Shown: piece by piece, positions 36,501 to 45,729 of the stretch | Layout of the letters: the number at the start of each line of letters is the position of its first letter | Position numbering within the stretch: position 1 is the first letter of the stretch | NCBI GenBank assembly: GCA_030544215.1 | Contig: JARZZO010000001.1 | Span: 69,280,456 to 69,344,455, forward strand | Reading direction: 5' to 3' | Source of the DNA: Zantedeschia hybrid cultivar | Taxonomy: Eukaryota; Streptophyta; Magnoliopsida; Alismatales; Araceae | DNA length: 64,000 bases | Translations under genes and position numbers: made by a program | The notes under the pieces: generated by a model | Databases searched by the model: none | Told to the model about the DNA's origin: nothing | Seen by the model: the letters and a program-made list of their open reading frames with translations, nothing else

Positions 36501-39500
36501 AACTTATTAAATTGTTACACAACCAATTAAATTAAGTTAATAAAAGCATGTTAATTAATTACCTAATCAATCAATTCAACTGATTAAGTTAAAGTGTTAA
36601 AATCAATCAACTAATTAAATCAATTAAGTTAATTAAATCTAATCAATCAATTAATTTAACTAAGTAAGTTAAAATTCTTAATTAATCAATCAATAAATCA
36701 AATAAACAAATAATTCAACCAATTAAATCAACTTGGCCCTTCCATACCGATTGGTTAACTAAGGTCCTTCCTTTTCAAATAATAACAACAACAAAAAAAT
36801 CAGGTTCATTTATACTGATTGAATGGCCTAAGTTTAGTGGTTCTATCTTATTGGTGGACTGACCACTTGATCAATAGTTTACTCGTATTGGTAGAGTGAC
36901 CAAATGTTATATTTATTGATTCATCCCTATCAATGAGTATAATCAGTGTCTTCTATGGTTCTGTCCTAATTGGGGGCCAGGCTACGAAGTCGTGATTATC
37001 CTATTTATAGATGGACCAATAAAAATAATTCTTTGTTCATTTATATCAATAAGGTAAATCATTAATTAAAATGGTTATTTCCAACTAGTGGATTAATTAT
37101 TAAGTTCATGTTCATTTATACCGGTTAAATGACCTAAAATAATTTTCTGGTTCCTTCATATTGGTTGAAGGACCATTAAAGAATATTCCTAATTATGTAG
37201 CGGCTTTCATGCCTCATTAATTAAGAATATCCTTTAAGTAGTTTATGTCTTTTCAAAAGATTCCAAATGAGAGAACATACTGCCTAAATAATTCTCCATC
37301 CTTTTAAAAGATACTTAAAAGATAATTTTCAAGAATCTTCCTCAAAAATATTCACATTTTTGTGAGAATTTTAAGATCCTTTAAATATCCTTTAAAGAAT
37401 ACTCACGGATCCCTCTTTACTAAAAAAAAAGACTTGTATGTTGTATTAAACTCCTACTTGTTTTATGTTTATTTCAAGCCTTATTTGAATGGTTAATTAA
37501 GGGTTACCAATCATTGATTGGTGTAATTAACACTGACCGAGGTCAGTGGGGAAAGGTCAAGAATACAGATCCACATTCGATCCAGAAGTCATTTAGACTT
37601 TAAGGATTAATCATAAAAGTCTGCCTAAAAGAAAAGAGAGCATGTTTTCAAAACTTAAAATTCTTTTTTCAAATTAAGATTTCTCAAAAGATTTTCAAAT
37701 CCGACAAAGATTTCTCAAAATCAGAGGATTCACCAAAATGGGAGTCTCACAGCAGGTTTAGTATTTCGGTATCTTTCAATTGGAAGAGTAGAAGGTCAAA
37801 TTGCAATATATGGGTTATCACATCAGTGTACATCCCTCATACTGATCAGCAGAGGGAAGATTTCTTTGAAGAATTATATAGGCTACATTCTCTTTTTTTT
37901 GAGGCATGGTGTATTATGGGGGACTTTCACTGTGTTAGATTCCCTTGGGAAAGGACTGGTGTGTAGAACTAGAGTAAGGTGATGTTTAGCTTTAATCAAT
38001 GGATTAGGGTGGTCAAGCTCATGGATTTGGGTATCCCCAACTGAAAATATACGTGGTCCAATCTTCAGCAGGTTAGTAAGCAGTCAAGGATTGACGGAAT
38101 CCTTATTTCCACTGAATGGTTTAAGAAATTTCCTATGTCTCAAGTTAAAGGGTTAAATAGATCTGTTTCGAATCACATTCCTCTGCATTTCATTATGGAG
38201 GATAAGAGAAAGAAAATTAGAATTTTCAGGTATGAATTGAAGTGGCATAAGGAAAAATGATTCAAAGAATTGTTAAATAAATGGTGGCAGGAAGCTCCAA
38301 AGGCCGAATCAGCAACGTACAACTTCCAAGGTAAACTGAAGTTTATCAGAAATTGTTTGAAGCAGTGGGCTAAATAGAATTTTGGGAGGGTTTCAGAAGA
38401 AAGACAGATTCTGAAGAACGATATTGAAGATCTGGAATTAAAAAGTGAGAGCATGGATTTATCTTCCAATGATATGCTCTTACTCAAGAAGTTAAAGGAA
38501 ATGTTGATCGAAGAGCTATTGAAGAAGGAAATTAAATGGAAACAGAGAGCTAATGAACATTGGTTGAAGGAAGGAGATAAAAATACCTCCTTTTTCCATG
38601 CGGTGACTAGTGCTAAGAAGAGATTCCTTCATATTGACCACATTAAAGATAATGAGATTATCATTGAAGAACTTGACGAGATTAAGAGAAGGTTTGTGGC
38701 TTTCTTTAAAAACCTCTTCTTGGAAGACTTTCCCTTGAGACCTCATGTTGAAGAAGGTTTGCTTCTCAGATTAGATGAATCAAAAGCTGAAACATTGGCG
38801 GCACCTTTGTTGGAAGATGAAATTAAAGTGGCGGTCTTCAGTATGGACCCCAATAAGGCTCCGGGTCCTGACGGTTTATCACTAGGCTTCTATCAATTTT
38901 CTTGGGACATAATTAAAGAGGACTTGGTTAATGTGGTACAAGAGTTCTTTGACAACCCGGATAAGATCAAAGTTTTCAACTCAACTTTTTTAGTTCTTAG
39001 ACCGAAAACAGAAGGGGCTGAAAAATTGGCTGATTTTCGTCCAATAAGCTTACTAAATGGGTGCTATAAAATCATAACTAAGGTCTTGGCAACAAGACTT
39101 AAGAAAGTTATGCACAGGATTGTGGACAGTAATCAATCAGCCTTCTTACAAGGTAGATTTATTTTGGACAACTACATGGCAGCCTATGAAGCTATCTACC
39201 ATTTCAAGCAGAGAAAAAAGGTTGGTGTCATTTTGAAGCTTGATTTTGAAAAAGCCTATGACAGAATCAGCTGGAGTTTCCTCCAGAAAACTATGGAGCT
39301 CATGGGTTTCAATGGGAGATGGATCTCATGGGTTATGAATTGTATTTTCTCATCCACGTTTTCTGTTTTAATTAATGGAGAACCATGTAGGTACTTCAAG
39401 AGCTCTAGAGGATTAAGTCAAGGAGATCCTTTGCAACACTTCTTTTCTTTCTGGTTGGTCAGATTTTGAGTACTCTTTGGGACAAAGCAATTCAACAGGG

Positions 39501-42500
39501 GCTGATTGAGCGGTTCAGAATTGGTCGGAGCAATATTATCTTATCTCATTTACAATTCGCGGATGATACCTTATTGTTCACTCCAAGAAGCGATGATGAT
39601 ATTCAGAACATCAAAAAGTTGCTGATCCTGGTGGAAGCCATTACTGGACTGCGAATTAATTATGAGAAATCTGAAGTAGTAGGGGTAAATGTACCACATG
39701 TCAGACTTTAGGAGATTGCGAATGTTTTTTAGTGCAGAATTAATTCTTTCCTTATAAAATATCTTGGTTTGCCCCAATCGGATGGTGTAATCAGGGTACG
39801 GGATTGGGATGATTTACTTAGGAAATTTGAAGATAGGCTGGAAGGGTGGAAAGGCAATTTTCATTCAGGAGGAGGGAGATTGATATTGTCCAAATCAGTC
39901 CTCTCTTCATTGGCCACTTACCATGCATCTATTTTCAAGATTCCTAGGACTGTGGAGAATATCATAGAGTCAGCCAGAAGTGCCTTTTTCTGGTCAGGAG
40001 GGTAAAGGGTGAAGAGAGGTATTCAGTTAATCAAATGGAAAAATGTATGTAAGAGTAAGGATCAAGGTGGTATTGGTCTCTGTGGAGTAGCAACCTTTAA
40101 TAAAGCCCTACTCATGAAATTGCTGGGGAGAAGGGGGGGTGTCCGAAAGCCGTTTGGGCAGATATTATCAATGACTTGTATTACCATGATGATAATAAAT
40201 GGACTCTATATCCTTCTAACAGTTATATGCTGTCCCCCATTTGGAAGAATATAGTTAAGAATGCTGATTTCACGGCCAACTCTTGTGAGCTCCAAGTTAA
40301 GATTTATGGTGGTCCAAATTGGTCTTTTCCTCTCAATTTAGTAAACTGTTTAATATAACCCTAAGCCAATAGGCTTCGGTTGCGGATGTACTGTCTACCG
40401 GTAGTCCAGGCCATATTAATCTGCAGCCGAGAAGGGATCTTACTGAAGCTGAAATAGAGGAACTCTTGAGGCTGATTAATCTTACCAACAGTGTCAGAAT
40501 TCATGCTGAGAATCAAGATAAGAAAATTTGGAGATGGAATTCTAATGGACAGTTTTCGTTAAAATTTGTTGTTCAACTTTTGAATGATGGTGGTTGTAGG
40601 GTTTGGTGGAAGTATTTGGTTTGGTCTAACTATACTCCTAACAAGATTAAGGTGTTTCTATGGAAGATTGCTTGGTCTAGAATACTCATGGGGAAGAGAG
40701 CCAAGAAACTCCATCTTCCGGAGAGTTCTTCATGTTGTTTCTGTGCTATCTTCGAGGAAGACCAAAACCATCTGTTTTTGGGATATGGCATTATTTTAGT
40801 TCAGTGGAAGATTCTATGTAGAATTTTTGGAATCACTTGGGTGGACCATTCTTGTATTTTGGATCTTTTAAGCTGGTGGTCTTAAGCATGTCCTTATCCG
40901 GGTCAAGAACAACTATAGTTCATCATCTGTCCGACTTTGATGTGGGCTATTTGGTGCGAGAGAAATAGGAGGAAGTTCAGTGACCAATTCAGAAGTGCTT
41001 CTGATTTACTGAACATTACCTTTAGATGTGTGGGAGAGTGGGGAAAAGTTGCTGGAATTCTGAATGAAGGAAGCTTTGTCATTCTTCAAAAGGACAGTTT
41101 ATGGAGAAGCCTGTTTTTCTGAGGATATTCTTACTGTAACTTTGGTTTTATTTTCTGGATAAAATCAGTATATTTGTAATTTTCTTCCGTGTTTTGGGCA
41201 AGACTTGGTTTGGGGTATGCCTCATCCAGGTTGAAATGGGTTTTGGGGTTTTCTTTTGTACCAAATTCTTCTTCATTAATGAAACAGTGACTTTCAGTCA
41301 CTTTCAAAAAAACAGGATGGGAGGGACATCTGCAGACTCACATGCACTCCCCCCTACTACTTTCCACATTTACCCTTAAAAAGGTTATTTATCGGAGGGA
41401 ATGAAGGGTAGCATCTTTTGATGTAGTCCCAAATCTAACTTTTTTGGTTCACTCTAAAAGAGATCTTTAAAAGTAGGAGATTTTCCTCAAATCTAAATAC
41501 TTGGGTTGATGAGGTGACACTTTTCAAAATTTGAATTCCTCCTAAATTTATAGTTGGGAAAGTGTTTCCAAACGAGGTCTAAGGATATAATGGAATCTAG
41601 TGCAACACCGATATTTATCTTGTAAAACAATAACACTTTCATTTTAACTGCACTTTTTAGTGATATAATCATATTAGTTATGTGTGTGATTATCTATGCT
41701 ATAGCGCCCTATTTAATCACCTGCTGATGCAGAACAATGAGGAAAAGAAACGTTCGGACATCTCACCCAGCCCTATTGCTGAGCAGATCTGACCCCCTTG
41801 CAGGGTTGTCTTTTCCGTCGCAGAGAACACAAAAGGGGAAAATGGCTAGGTTTTTTTTTTTTTTCCCCCTTCATCTCAAAAATCATCATCATTCATCGTT
41901 GAACAAAATATACAGGGTGCCCTTGTAAAGGGAGAGAATTTGACAATTTACAATTATACCCTGTAAAGACCTACAATAACAGAAATATCCCTACTACTAA
42001 AAATATTCAAGTAAATACCAATCTATCCCTAAAACATAAAAAAGTAGGAAATAACTCTAAATTAAGTTCCTCCAATCGGTTGCGTCATCTCTCCAAGCCG
42101 AAATGAGGCTGGGGCTGTCAGATCGGCCGGATCATCCTTGAACCACCGTGTAAAATGCGTTGGATCTGGATCCCCATTACCTGCCATCTTTTATGGTCAT
42201 CAGATATTCCTTATATTGCTTCTATTTATTGTTTCCCACCCCTTATTGGGGAAAGTATCATCTTGCTTTTTCTATGTCTGCAGATTATTGTAACCTGTCA
42301 ATGGCTGTATTTGGGTTGTTTGCATGTGAATGTCTGCTCATCTGTTGTACTGATGTGTGCAGGGTCTGAAATCTGAATTAGAGAAGGCTTCCCCATCATT
42401 GGGACGCACTGCTATTTATTCTAAAGAATCTTGCATAAGTGAACTACCAAGGCAAGTATGCTAAACTCACTGCTTAATAGCTTGCAATACAGCCCTTTTT

Positions 42501-45218
42501 TTTTCATGATACTGTTCAGAACCTTCTTTTTCTCTCCGTACGCTGCTCATATGGTATGTCTTCCAGGTACTTGACGGTTCAATTTGTCCGTTTTTTCTGG
42601 AAACGGGAGTCAAATCAGAAGGCCAAGATTTTACGGGTAATTTTGACTTTGCTGAATTAATTGTTGTTTTGCTTGTGTTTCTTAATGAATAGAGTCCAAG
42701 CCATCTTTAGTTGATTCAGGATTCCTCCCTCCGCACTGCTGATTTTCTGAGAAGGGTGAAATAATACACATTGTTCTTTTCTTTCATTCAGAAAGTTGAC
42801 TATCCATTACAGTTGGATGTCTATGATTTTTGCTCTGATGAACTTCGTCAAAAGTTGCAACGTCCTCGCCAGGTAGTCTATGCTTGATTAAAATATCTTT
42901 GATTTATGAAACTTTTTAGAGGTTTTCTTAATCAGGTGCTTTTATTTGGCCTTTTGGTTTCTATATTCCCTTTTGAAGATTCTCCGGGATGAGGAAGGTG
43001 CCAAGCTTGGATTGAAAGTAGAGAAAAAGGACACAAATGCGGACAATGATGTCAAGATGGCTGATGTGGAGGTACCCAATATTTTATATTTTGAGGTTTG
43101 GACTGTGGTTTTCTGGAATCTGGACATCGGACATCTTCTATACCTTATATCCGTACAAGGTCACTTATGTTATCTAGTAGACTCTGATGTATGAAATGTA
43201 TCTGTGTGTATTCAACTCAGGAGTGCATACTTTCTGCCCTTTATGTATCCTCCATTCTTGGCTACTCAATTGAACCATCTGCTTGACTTTTCTGGAATAT
43301 TAATGTTTCTACATCTCCCTTAGTCCTATGTTGCCCATTAAAAGGATCCTTGTAAAATGTCCAATTTCCATCTTGACATATGGCGTCTGTTCATGCGTGC
43401 TAAATTTTCAGAGATCCTTCTGTAAGAAGGTTTTCCTCTTATTCATGGAAACCACCGTTGTGGATACCTGGATATGACAGGATGTAGTTGTGGCCCCTCA
43501 CATTAACCCATTTGTTCAACTGGTGGGGGGAGGATTGTTTGGAGAAAGTTAAACATGCAGTTGATTTTGTGAATGTGTATACCTTCTTTCAATAAATCCA
43601 ACTACAGTTACCTGCAGGGCTCATCTTCATGTTGAACATCTTGAGCTTTTATTTTTAACTCTTGGGTAGGAAATGCCTGTGAGAAATCAGAGGAACATTT
43701 GTGTTGAAGGCATGTTTTGTGAAAAATAGTTACATCCATATGACTATTGCCCTCCTTTACAAAACATGGTGATTACATCATTTCTATTGCCGCAAAAAGG
43801 CTCTTAGCAAACTATAACAATGTTTTCATTCTTTGCTGAAATATTTTCCCTTTTGACACGCAGGGTTCATCAGGCGCCAGTGGAGAGTCATCCAGCCTTT
43901 CTCCTCAAGAAGGTAACGTTATAATTTCTGGGATTATTGTGCCGCGACAGAAAAATTGTACTAACAATCATTTTGAACACCGAAGAGGTGAAAAAAAATA
44001 GAAATGAATCATGGCCCAAATGAGTGTCATGCTTGCCTTCTGACATACGAGTCTTTTATTCTCTAGCATTGTGATGGTCATTGAGACTATGGACTAACAA
44101 CTTTCATACTATTATCTGACGATGTGTACTTAAGAATCAGTTTGTATGTTTGTGCATTCATCATTTTGTCTGGCGGTTGATTCTATGATTCACGGCAGGT
44201 TTTTTTGTTAACTCTTGCATGCCCAAGTTTGGAAAATATCTGACCTTCCTGTTTCATACAGTTGAGCAGTCCGAGAAGGCAATGCACCTTACTGGGATTT
44301 ATGATCTCGTTGCTGTTCTGACCCACAAGGGACGGAGTGCAGACTCTGGGCACTATGTTGCATGGGTGAAACAGGAAAATGGTGTGTTCAAACATCTCAG
44401 ATGACTATCTTTGTGCACAATGTGATATTTTCACAAACTTGGATGTGTTCTAAATTGCAATTTACACCACTGTTCTAATGCTTAGTTCTGTGTTATCCAG
44501 GTAAATGGGTTGAATTTGATGATGACAATCCCATCCCACAGAGGGAGGAAGACATAACAAAACTATCTGGTGGAGGTAAAGCACAGTGGTTGCTTACCCT
44601 TCTTTTTCCCTTTCGCGTGCTTATGCTCAAGGAGCTAGGGGTACAAACGGGGTGGATTTGGTATAGATCCAAGGTGGATTTGTGACCTAATTTACTATGC
44701 ATATCAGTTTAGAAAGGTTGTCCATTAACCAACTTACAAGCTAATACTGGTCAGACAATCAAGTAGCCATTTACCAATTGCGTTCAGTTTAGAAGATACC
44801 TGTATTTATTACCTTATCCACGATTCATATTAGTTTAGAAAGAAAGACTGTTAACCAATGTATATGCGAATGATCAGTTGGATGACCGGTTATCGATTAT
44901 CATTTGCATCCGTACAAGGAACTGCCTAAATTTTTTCATAAGAAAAAGAAGGGGAAAAAGGTTGGCAGATTCTTTTCTCTCTTTTCCCCTCGTTAGCAGT
45001 ACAAGATGCCTTTGTAGCCTGTTGTCCTCCATGTCAGTTCCTTGAACATGGATTATTCTTAGGTTTTCTTGATTTGGATAGTCACTAAAATATGGGATTA
45101 TGTTTGGATTCTCTTTACATTTCTCCTGTTTACTGATGCGTTGTTTTTGTTTTTTGTATCAGGTGACTGGCATATGGCTTACATCTGCATGTATAAAGCC
45201 CGTGTTGTTAATATTTAG
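7929..45218 (+). CDS. UBP6: Ubiquitin carboxyl-terminal hydrolase 6 (USP14/Ubp6 family), complete 18-exon gene
   Basis: This cysteine protease removes ubiquitin from substrates at the 26S proteasome. It is the plant homologue of yeast Ubp6 and human USP14. Coding exons: 7929-7938, 10682-10827, 10999-11034, 11138-11245, 11947-12047, 12140-12266, 12684-12743, 12836-12903, 18258-18308, 18599-18707, 42363-42451, 42567-42636, 42792-42872, 42979-43071, 43864-43912, 44262-44381, 44501-44575, 45163-45218. They sum to 1449 nt, that is 482 residues plus stop, the usual plant UBP6 length. An N-terminal ubiquitin-like domain spans about residues 4-76. The USP domain begins near 101 with the Cys box GNTCYMNS (Cys113), continues with QQDAEECW (from 195), and ends with the His box SGHYVAW (His430) and DDDN (446-449). 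All splice sites are GT-AG except intron 11 (GC-AG). Introns 8 (5.4 kb) and 10 (23.7 kb) are swollen by transposons. I see no break in the frame. Confidence 0.95.
8854..9153. mobile_element. MITE in UBP6 intron 1, Tourist-like ends
   Basis: The left end GGGCGTGTTTG and the complement of the right end, GGCCATGTTTGG, begin imperfect inverted repeats of about 45 bp. Both contain a shared CACTTTT...CTTC stretch. Possible 3-bp flanks are TTT and TTC. It is about 300 bp and non-coding. The class is uncertain. Confidence 0.5.
9351..10290 (-). mobile_element. RTE-type LINE fragment, decayed, in UBP6 intron 1
   Basis: On the minus strand a broken reverse transcriptase reads LFVDDIILVDENNES (about 10190-10110), then the RTE-typical C-terminal region in 9777-9412. 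Recognisable words there are VAPISIKLRKNILQWSGHVH and MALDRLRW. Frame breaks separate the parts. The 3' end is a run of TGATGA-like triplets (9351-9385, seen as TCATCATCG on the plus strand), the tail type of RTE elements. It lies antisense to UBP6. Confidence 0.75.
10682..12903 (+). CDS. UBP6: UBP6 exons 2-8: ubiquitin-like domain and Cys box
   Basis: Seven exons separated by short introns (171, 103, 701, 92, 417 and 92 bp). Exons 2-4 encode the ubiquitin-like domain (YVFKCQLYDLTGVPPERQK; KLMMMGTADE) and the linker EDLPEEEQ. In Ubp6/USP14 this domain contacts the proteasome base. Exon 5 carries catalytic Cys113 in GNTCYMNS. Exons 7-8 join to give QQDAEECW, a conserved USP box. Confidence 0.93.
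12480..12594. repeat. Three tandem copies of a 40-bp unit in UBP6 intron 6
   Basis: Copies start at 12480, 12520 and 12560 with ATTCACGATATAACAGACA-type text. Copies 2 and 3 are nearly identical and copy 1 more diverged. Confidence 0.8.
15500..15675. repeat. (CT)n/(TA)n microsatellite in UBP6 intron 8
   Basis: A short CTCTCTCT run is followed by about 165 bp of TATATA interrupted at regular places by TACATA and TATGTA. The long tyrosine/isoleucine open frames over it on both strands are low-complexity artefacts. Confidence 0.9.
16413..17062. mobile_element. Possible hAT-type MITE rich in GGGCTTGGGC
   Basis: The left GGTCAATGGGCC and the right GGCCCATTGACACCCCT are inverted and face each other. 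The flanks CTTCTGGA and CTTCGGGG match 6 of 8. The interior is rich in AAGCCC/GGGCTT words common in plant hAT MITEs. Ends are tentative. Confidence 0.4.
18258..18707 (+). CDS. UBP6: UBP6 exons 9-10, between the two large introns
   Basis: Exon 9 (18258-18308) encodes SDNTTAVKSLFGIDLVS and exon 10 (18599-18707) encodes SGEESSETESVYSLKCHISQ and HLHEGLKH, part of the USP fold. This small island is separated from exon 8 by 5.4 kb and from exon 11 by 23.7 kb. Both joins keep the frame. Confidence 0.92.
18708..21751. other. First part of UBP6 intron 10
   Basis: No exon is recognisable. At about 19337-19605 is a GAATAAGG/GGTATTTTAG element resembling the flanks of the satellite block at 59.6 and 61.7 kb. 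At about 19930-20385 is a GAGCTTGAG/AAGCTTGC stretch between AGGGATGTAAAT and TTTAACATCCCA, probably a decayed hAT MITE. The rest shows nothing specific. Confidence 0.5.
22004..22177. repeat. Two tandem copies of an 87-bp unit inside the hAT element
   Basis: TGTGGGCTTGGCTAT begins copies at 22004 and 22091; both include TTTTAACCAGTTGACTTG. It lies in the terminal region of the hAT element, outside the transposase gene. Confidence 0.75.
23266..25729 (-). pseudogene. hAT transposase pseudogene (BED zinc finger, C-terminal dimerisation domain)
   Basis: The start is at 25729. The N-terminal part (to 24839) holds a BED-type finger: CKCNYC, then an H and a C about 20 residues on, following WEHFTKIDG. 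It continues into the RNase-H-like core (LTIDTWTS). The C-terminal part (23964-23266) holds the hAT dimerisation region (STVASESTFS and SPKIVEALICTQDWV). The gene is dead. There is a stop just after RRINN (about 24836), frame breaks near 24735 and 24500, and an in-frame 291-bp tandem duplication (23858-24148 and 24149-24439) with a Trp-to-stop change in one copy. It is antisense to UBP6. Function can only be supplied in trans. Confidence 0.88.
26892..26982. repeat. 91-bp near-perfect GC-rich palindrome
   Basis: Arms 26892-26934 and 26940-26982 (43 nt each) are inverted copies with one mismatch. The 5-nt loop is AGATC. It begins CCGAAATCGG and ends CCGATTTCGG. It stands directly beside the telomere-like array. 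Confidence 0.9.
26991..27430. repeat. Interstitial telomere-type (TTTAGGG)n array
   Basis: About 440 bp of plant telomere repeat. Most units are exact TTTAGGG. Local blocks of variants are present: TTTAAGGG, TTAAGGGG and TTTGGGG (about 27130-27260). The sequence bounding the array belongs to the nested hAT-like element, so it is not a chromosome end. Confidence 0.95.
28166..30896. other. Middle part of UBP6 intron 10
   Basis: No gene recognised. Three local direct duplications are visible: about 60 bp at 28862-28978 (TGCCTATATCTTCATGGG twice), about 65 bp at 29760-29860 (CATTCTTGATGTTACACCTG twice) and 160 bp at 30200-30520. A G-run is at about 29958-29972. An open frame at 29053-29346 has no family features. 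Confidence 0.5.
30200..30520. repeat. Recent 160-bp tandem duplication in UBP6 intron 10
   Basis: GATGAAAGGGAAGGAATCG recurs at about 30214 and 30374, with the following ~140 bp almost identical. Only a few substitutions are seen. Confidence 0.85.
30915..32850 (+). pseudogene. LINE ORF1 remnant with two CCHC zinc knuckles
   Basis: The frame ending at 31394 carries CIRCLGKGHHAAVC and CIHCRVIGHRRSSC, two CCHC knuckles of the RNA-binding ORF1 protein of plant L1 elements. Downstream frames to 32850 are open only in pieces and I recognise nothing in them. Several stops interrupt the whole. Role in life: packaging element RNA with the reverse transcriptase. Confidence 0.75.
33115..33380 (+). pseudogene. 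LINE endonuclease N-terminal part
   Basis: LISWNIKG, the opening motif of the APE-type endonuclease, starts at about 33122. It is followed, after a one-base frame break, by DCFCLQETK with the conserved Gln-Glu-Thr, and GGHLILWN. The reading resumes at 37757 after the nested insert with FSISVSF, so the insertion split a single domain. Confidence 0.8.
33381..37751 (+). mobile_element. 4.37-kb non-coding TG...CA insertion inside the LINE (giant solo LTR or LARD-like)
   Basis: It starts TGTTGAACC and ends GTCTCACA. The flanks GCAGA (33376-33380) and GCAGG (37752-37756) are a 4/5 match, and removing it restores LINE codons (DVGR then FSISV). There is no coding capacity. A TATA-like CCTATATAAAGTCC lies at 34289-34302. 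The first and last few hundred bases do not resemble each other, so it is not a two-LTR element; one very long solo LTR is the simplest reading. From about 34560 to 37160 it holds many copies of a near-palindromic motif. Confidence 0.6.
34560..37160. repeat. Array of a dispersed near-palindromic motif in AT-rich spacer
   Basis: The consensus is close to GGTTCTGTCATATCGGTTGG followed by a CCAGCCA-like half. Good copies are at about 34617, 34677, 34744, 34837, 35492 and 35644. Weaker ones are at 34919, 35573, 35735, 36732, 36793, 36837 and 37140. Spacing within clusters is about 60-95 bp. The spacer is almost pure A/T, with AATTAAGTTAA-type text from 35770 to 36720. Confidence 0.7.
37752..41122 (+). 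pseudogene. LINE ORF2 remnant: endonuclease end, reverse transcriptase, zinc-binding C-terminus
   Basis: The endonuclease remainder includes SNHIPLHF (about 38170). The reverse transcriptase runs from about 38453, with NKAPGPDGL, FRPISLLNG, LDFEKAYDR, GLSQGDPL and the catalytic FADD (39557-39568). A frame break lies at about 39450. A C-terminal region with FLWKIAWSRI and CCFCAIFEED, of the zf-RVT type, ends near 41122. Stops at several points (for example near 37970 and 38260) make it dead. Confidence 0.88.
41327..42362. other. Last part of UBP6 intron 10
   Basis: No gene or clear element. Nothing is recognised between the LINE target duplication and exon 11 except an A/T-rich stretch and a T-run near 41850. 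Confidence 0.5.
42363..45218 (+). CDS. UBP6: UBP6 exons 11-18: C-terminal half of USP domain with catalytic His
   Basis: Eight exons. Exons 11-13 encode GLKSELEKASPSLGRTAIYS, RYLTVQFVRFFWKRESNQ and KVDYPLQLDVYDF. Exons 14-15 are the variable acidic linker (KMADVE, GSSGASGESS). Exon 16 holds GIYDLVAVLTHKGRSADSGH with catalytic His430. Exon 17 holds DDDNP. Exon 18 ends GGDWHMAYICMYKARVVNI and a stop codon. The donor after exon 11 is AG|GCAAGT, a GC-AG intron. Confidence 0.93.
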
Positions 45219-45724
45219 GCTGTTGCCAGTTTTGAGGGCGACTCTATGCTATGTTTGGTTTTTTTTTTCAGGGTTAATTCTTTCTATTATTGTTAATTAC
45301 ATTGACAGGGTGGGAACATATGGTAGGGTTTTTCAGTGCTCAAACAAATTTGGCGATAGAAGGATGATTTCATGTTTATCCGTGAGTGCATCTAAGATCA
45401 ATATTCAACCTGTGGGTTTAGCTTTTCATCTGGTTTTGTACTGGGGGCATGTAAAGTTAATGCCAGTGGCTTTGTTCAGGGGATGTTAAATTTTTTGTTT
45501 GCTATGTTTGTTGAGGGAACAGTGGACAGTAATTTCGTTTCTCTGGTGTGTCTGAACACAAGCTTGGAAGGTCACTATGGAGTTTGTCGTAGCGGTATAG
45601 TTGGAAGTATACAAGTTGTTGCATGTTGTAAACGTTTGTTAATTTATCAATAGTTGATGATGATATTTTGATATTTTTAAAACATTTGGACCTAAGATTT
45701 TTTTTTGTGGGCATGGATAAGATT
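45219..45724 (+). other. UBP6: UBP6 3' untranslated region and downstream flank
   Basis: About 500 bp between the stop codon and the solo LTR. No canonical AATAAA was found, so the polyadenylation site is not placed. Plant signals are often degenerate. Confidence 0.5.
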
Positions 45725-45729
45725 CATAA

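Larger units (their letters stand above)
30915..41310 (+). mobile_element. L1-type LINE in UBP6 intron 10, split by a nested insertion
   Basis: A 16-bp target duplication, AACAGGATGGGAGGGA, lies at 30899-30914 and 41311-41326. The 3' end is a short A-run after a small hairpin. Without the nested insert (33381-37751) the LINE is about 6.0 kb. Domain order is zinc-knuckle ORF1, endonuclease, reverse transcriptase, then the C-terminal zinc-binding region. ORF1 lacks its usual N-terminal part, so the 5' end is probably truncated. Stops and frame breaks make it inactive. It has the same orientation as UBP6. Confidence 0.9.

Noticed and set aside
34560..37160. CRISPR-like array
   Set aside because: The motif is degenerate and spaced irregularly in A/T-rich DNA of a plant transposon. 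There are no equal-length unique spacers.
33381..37751. Two-LTR (LARD/TRIM) structure for the LINE insertion
   Set aside because: No direct repeat between its first and last few hundred bases was seen, so a single long LTR is preferred.
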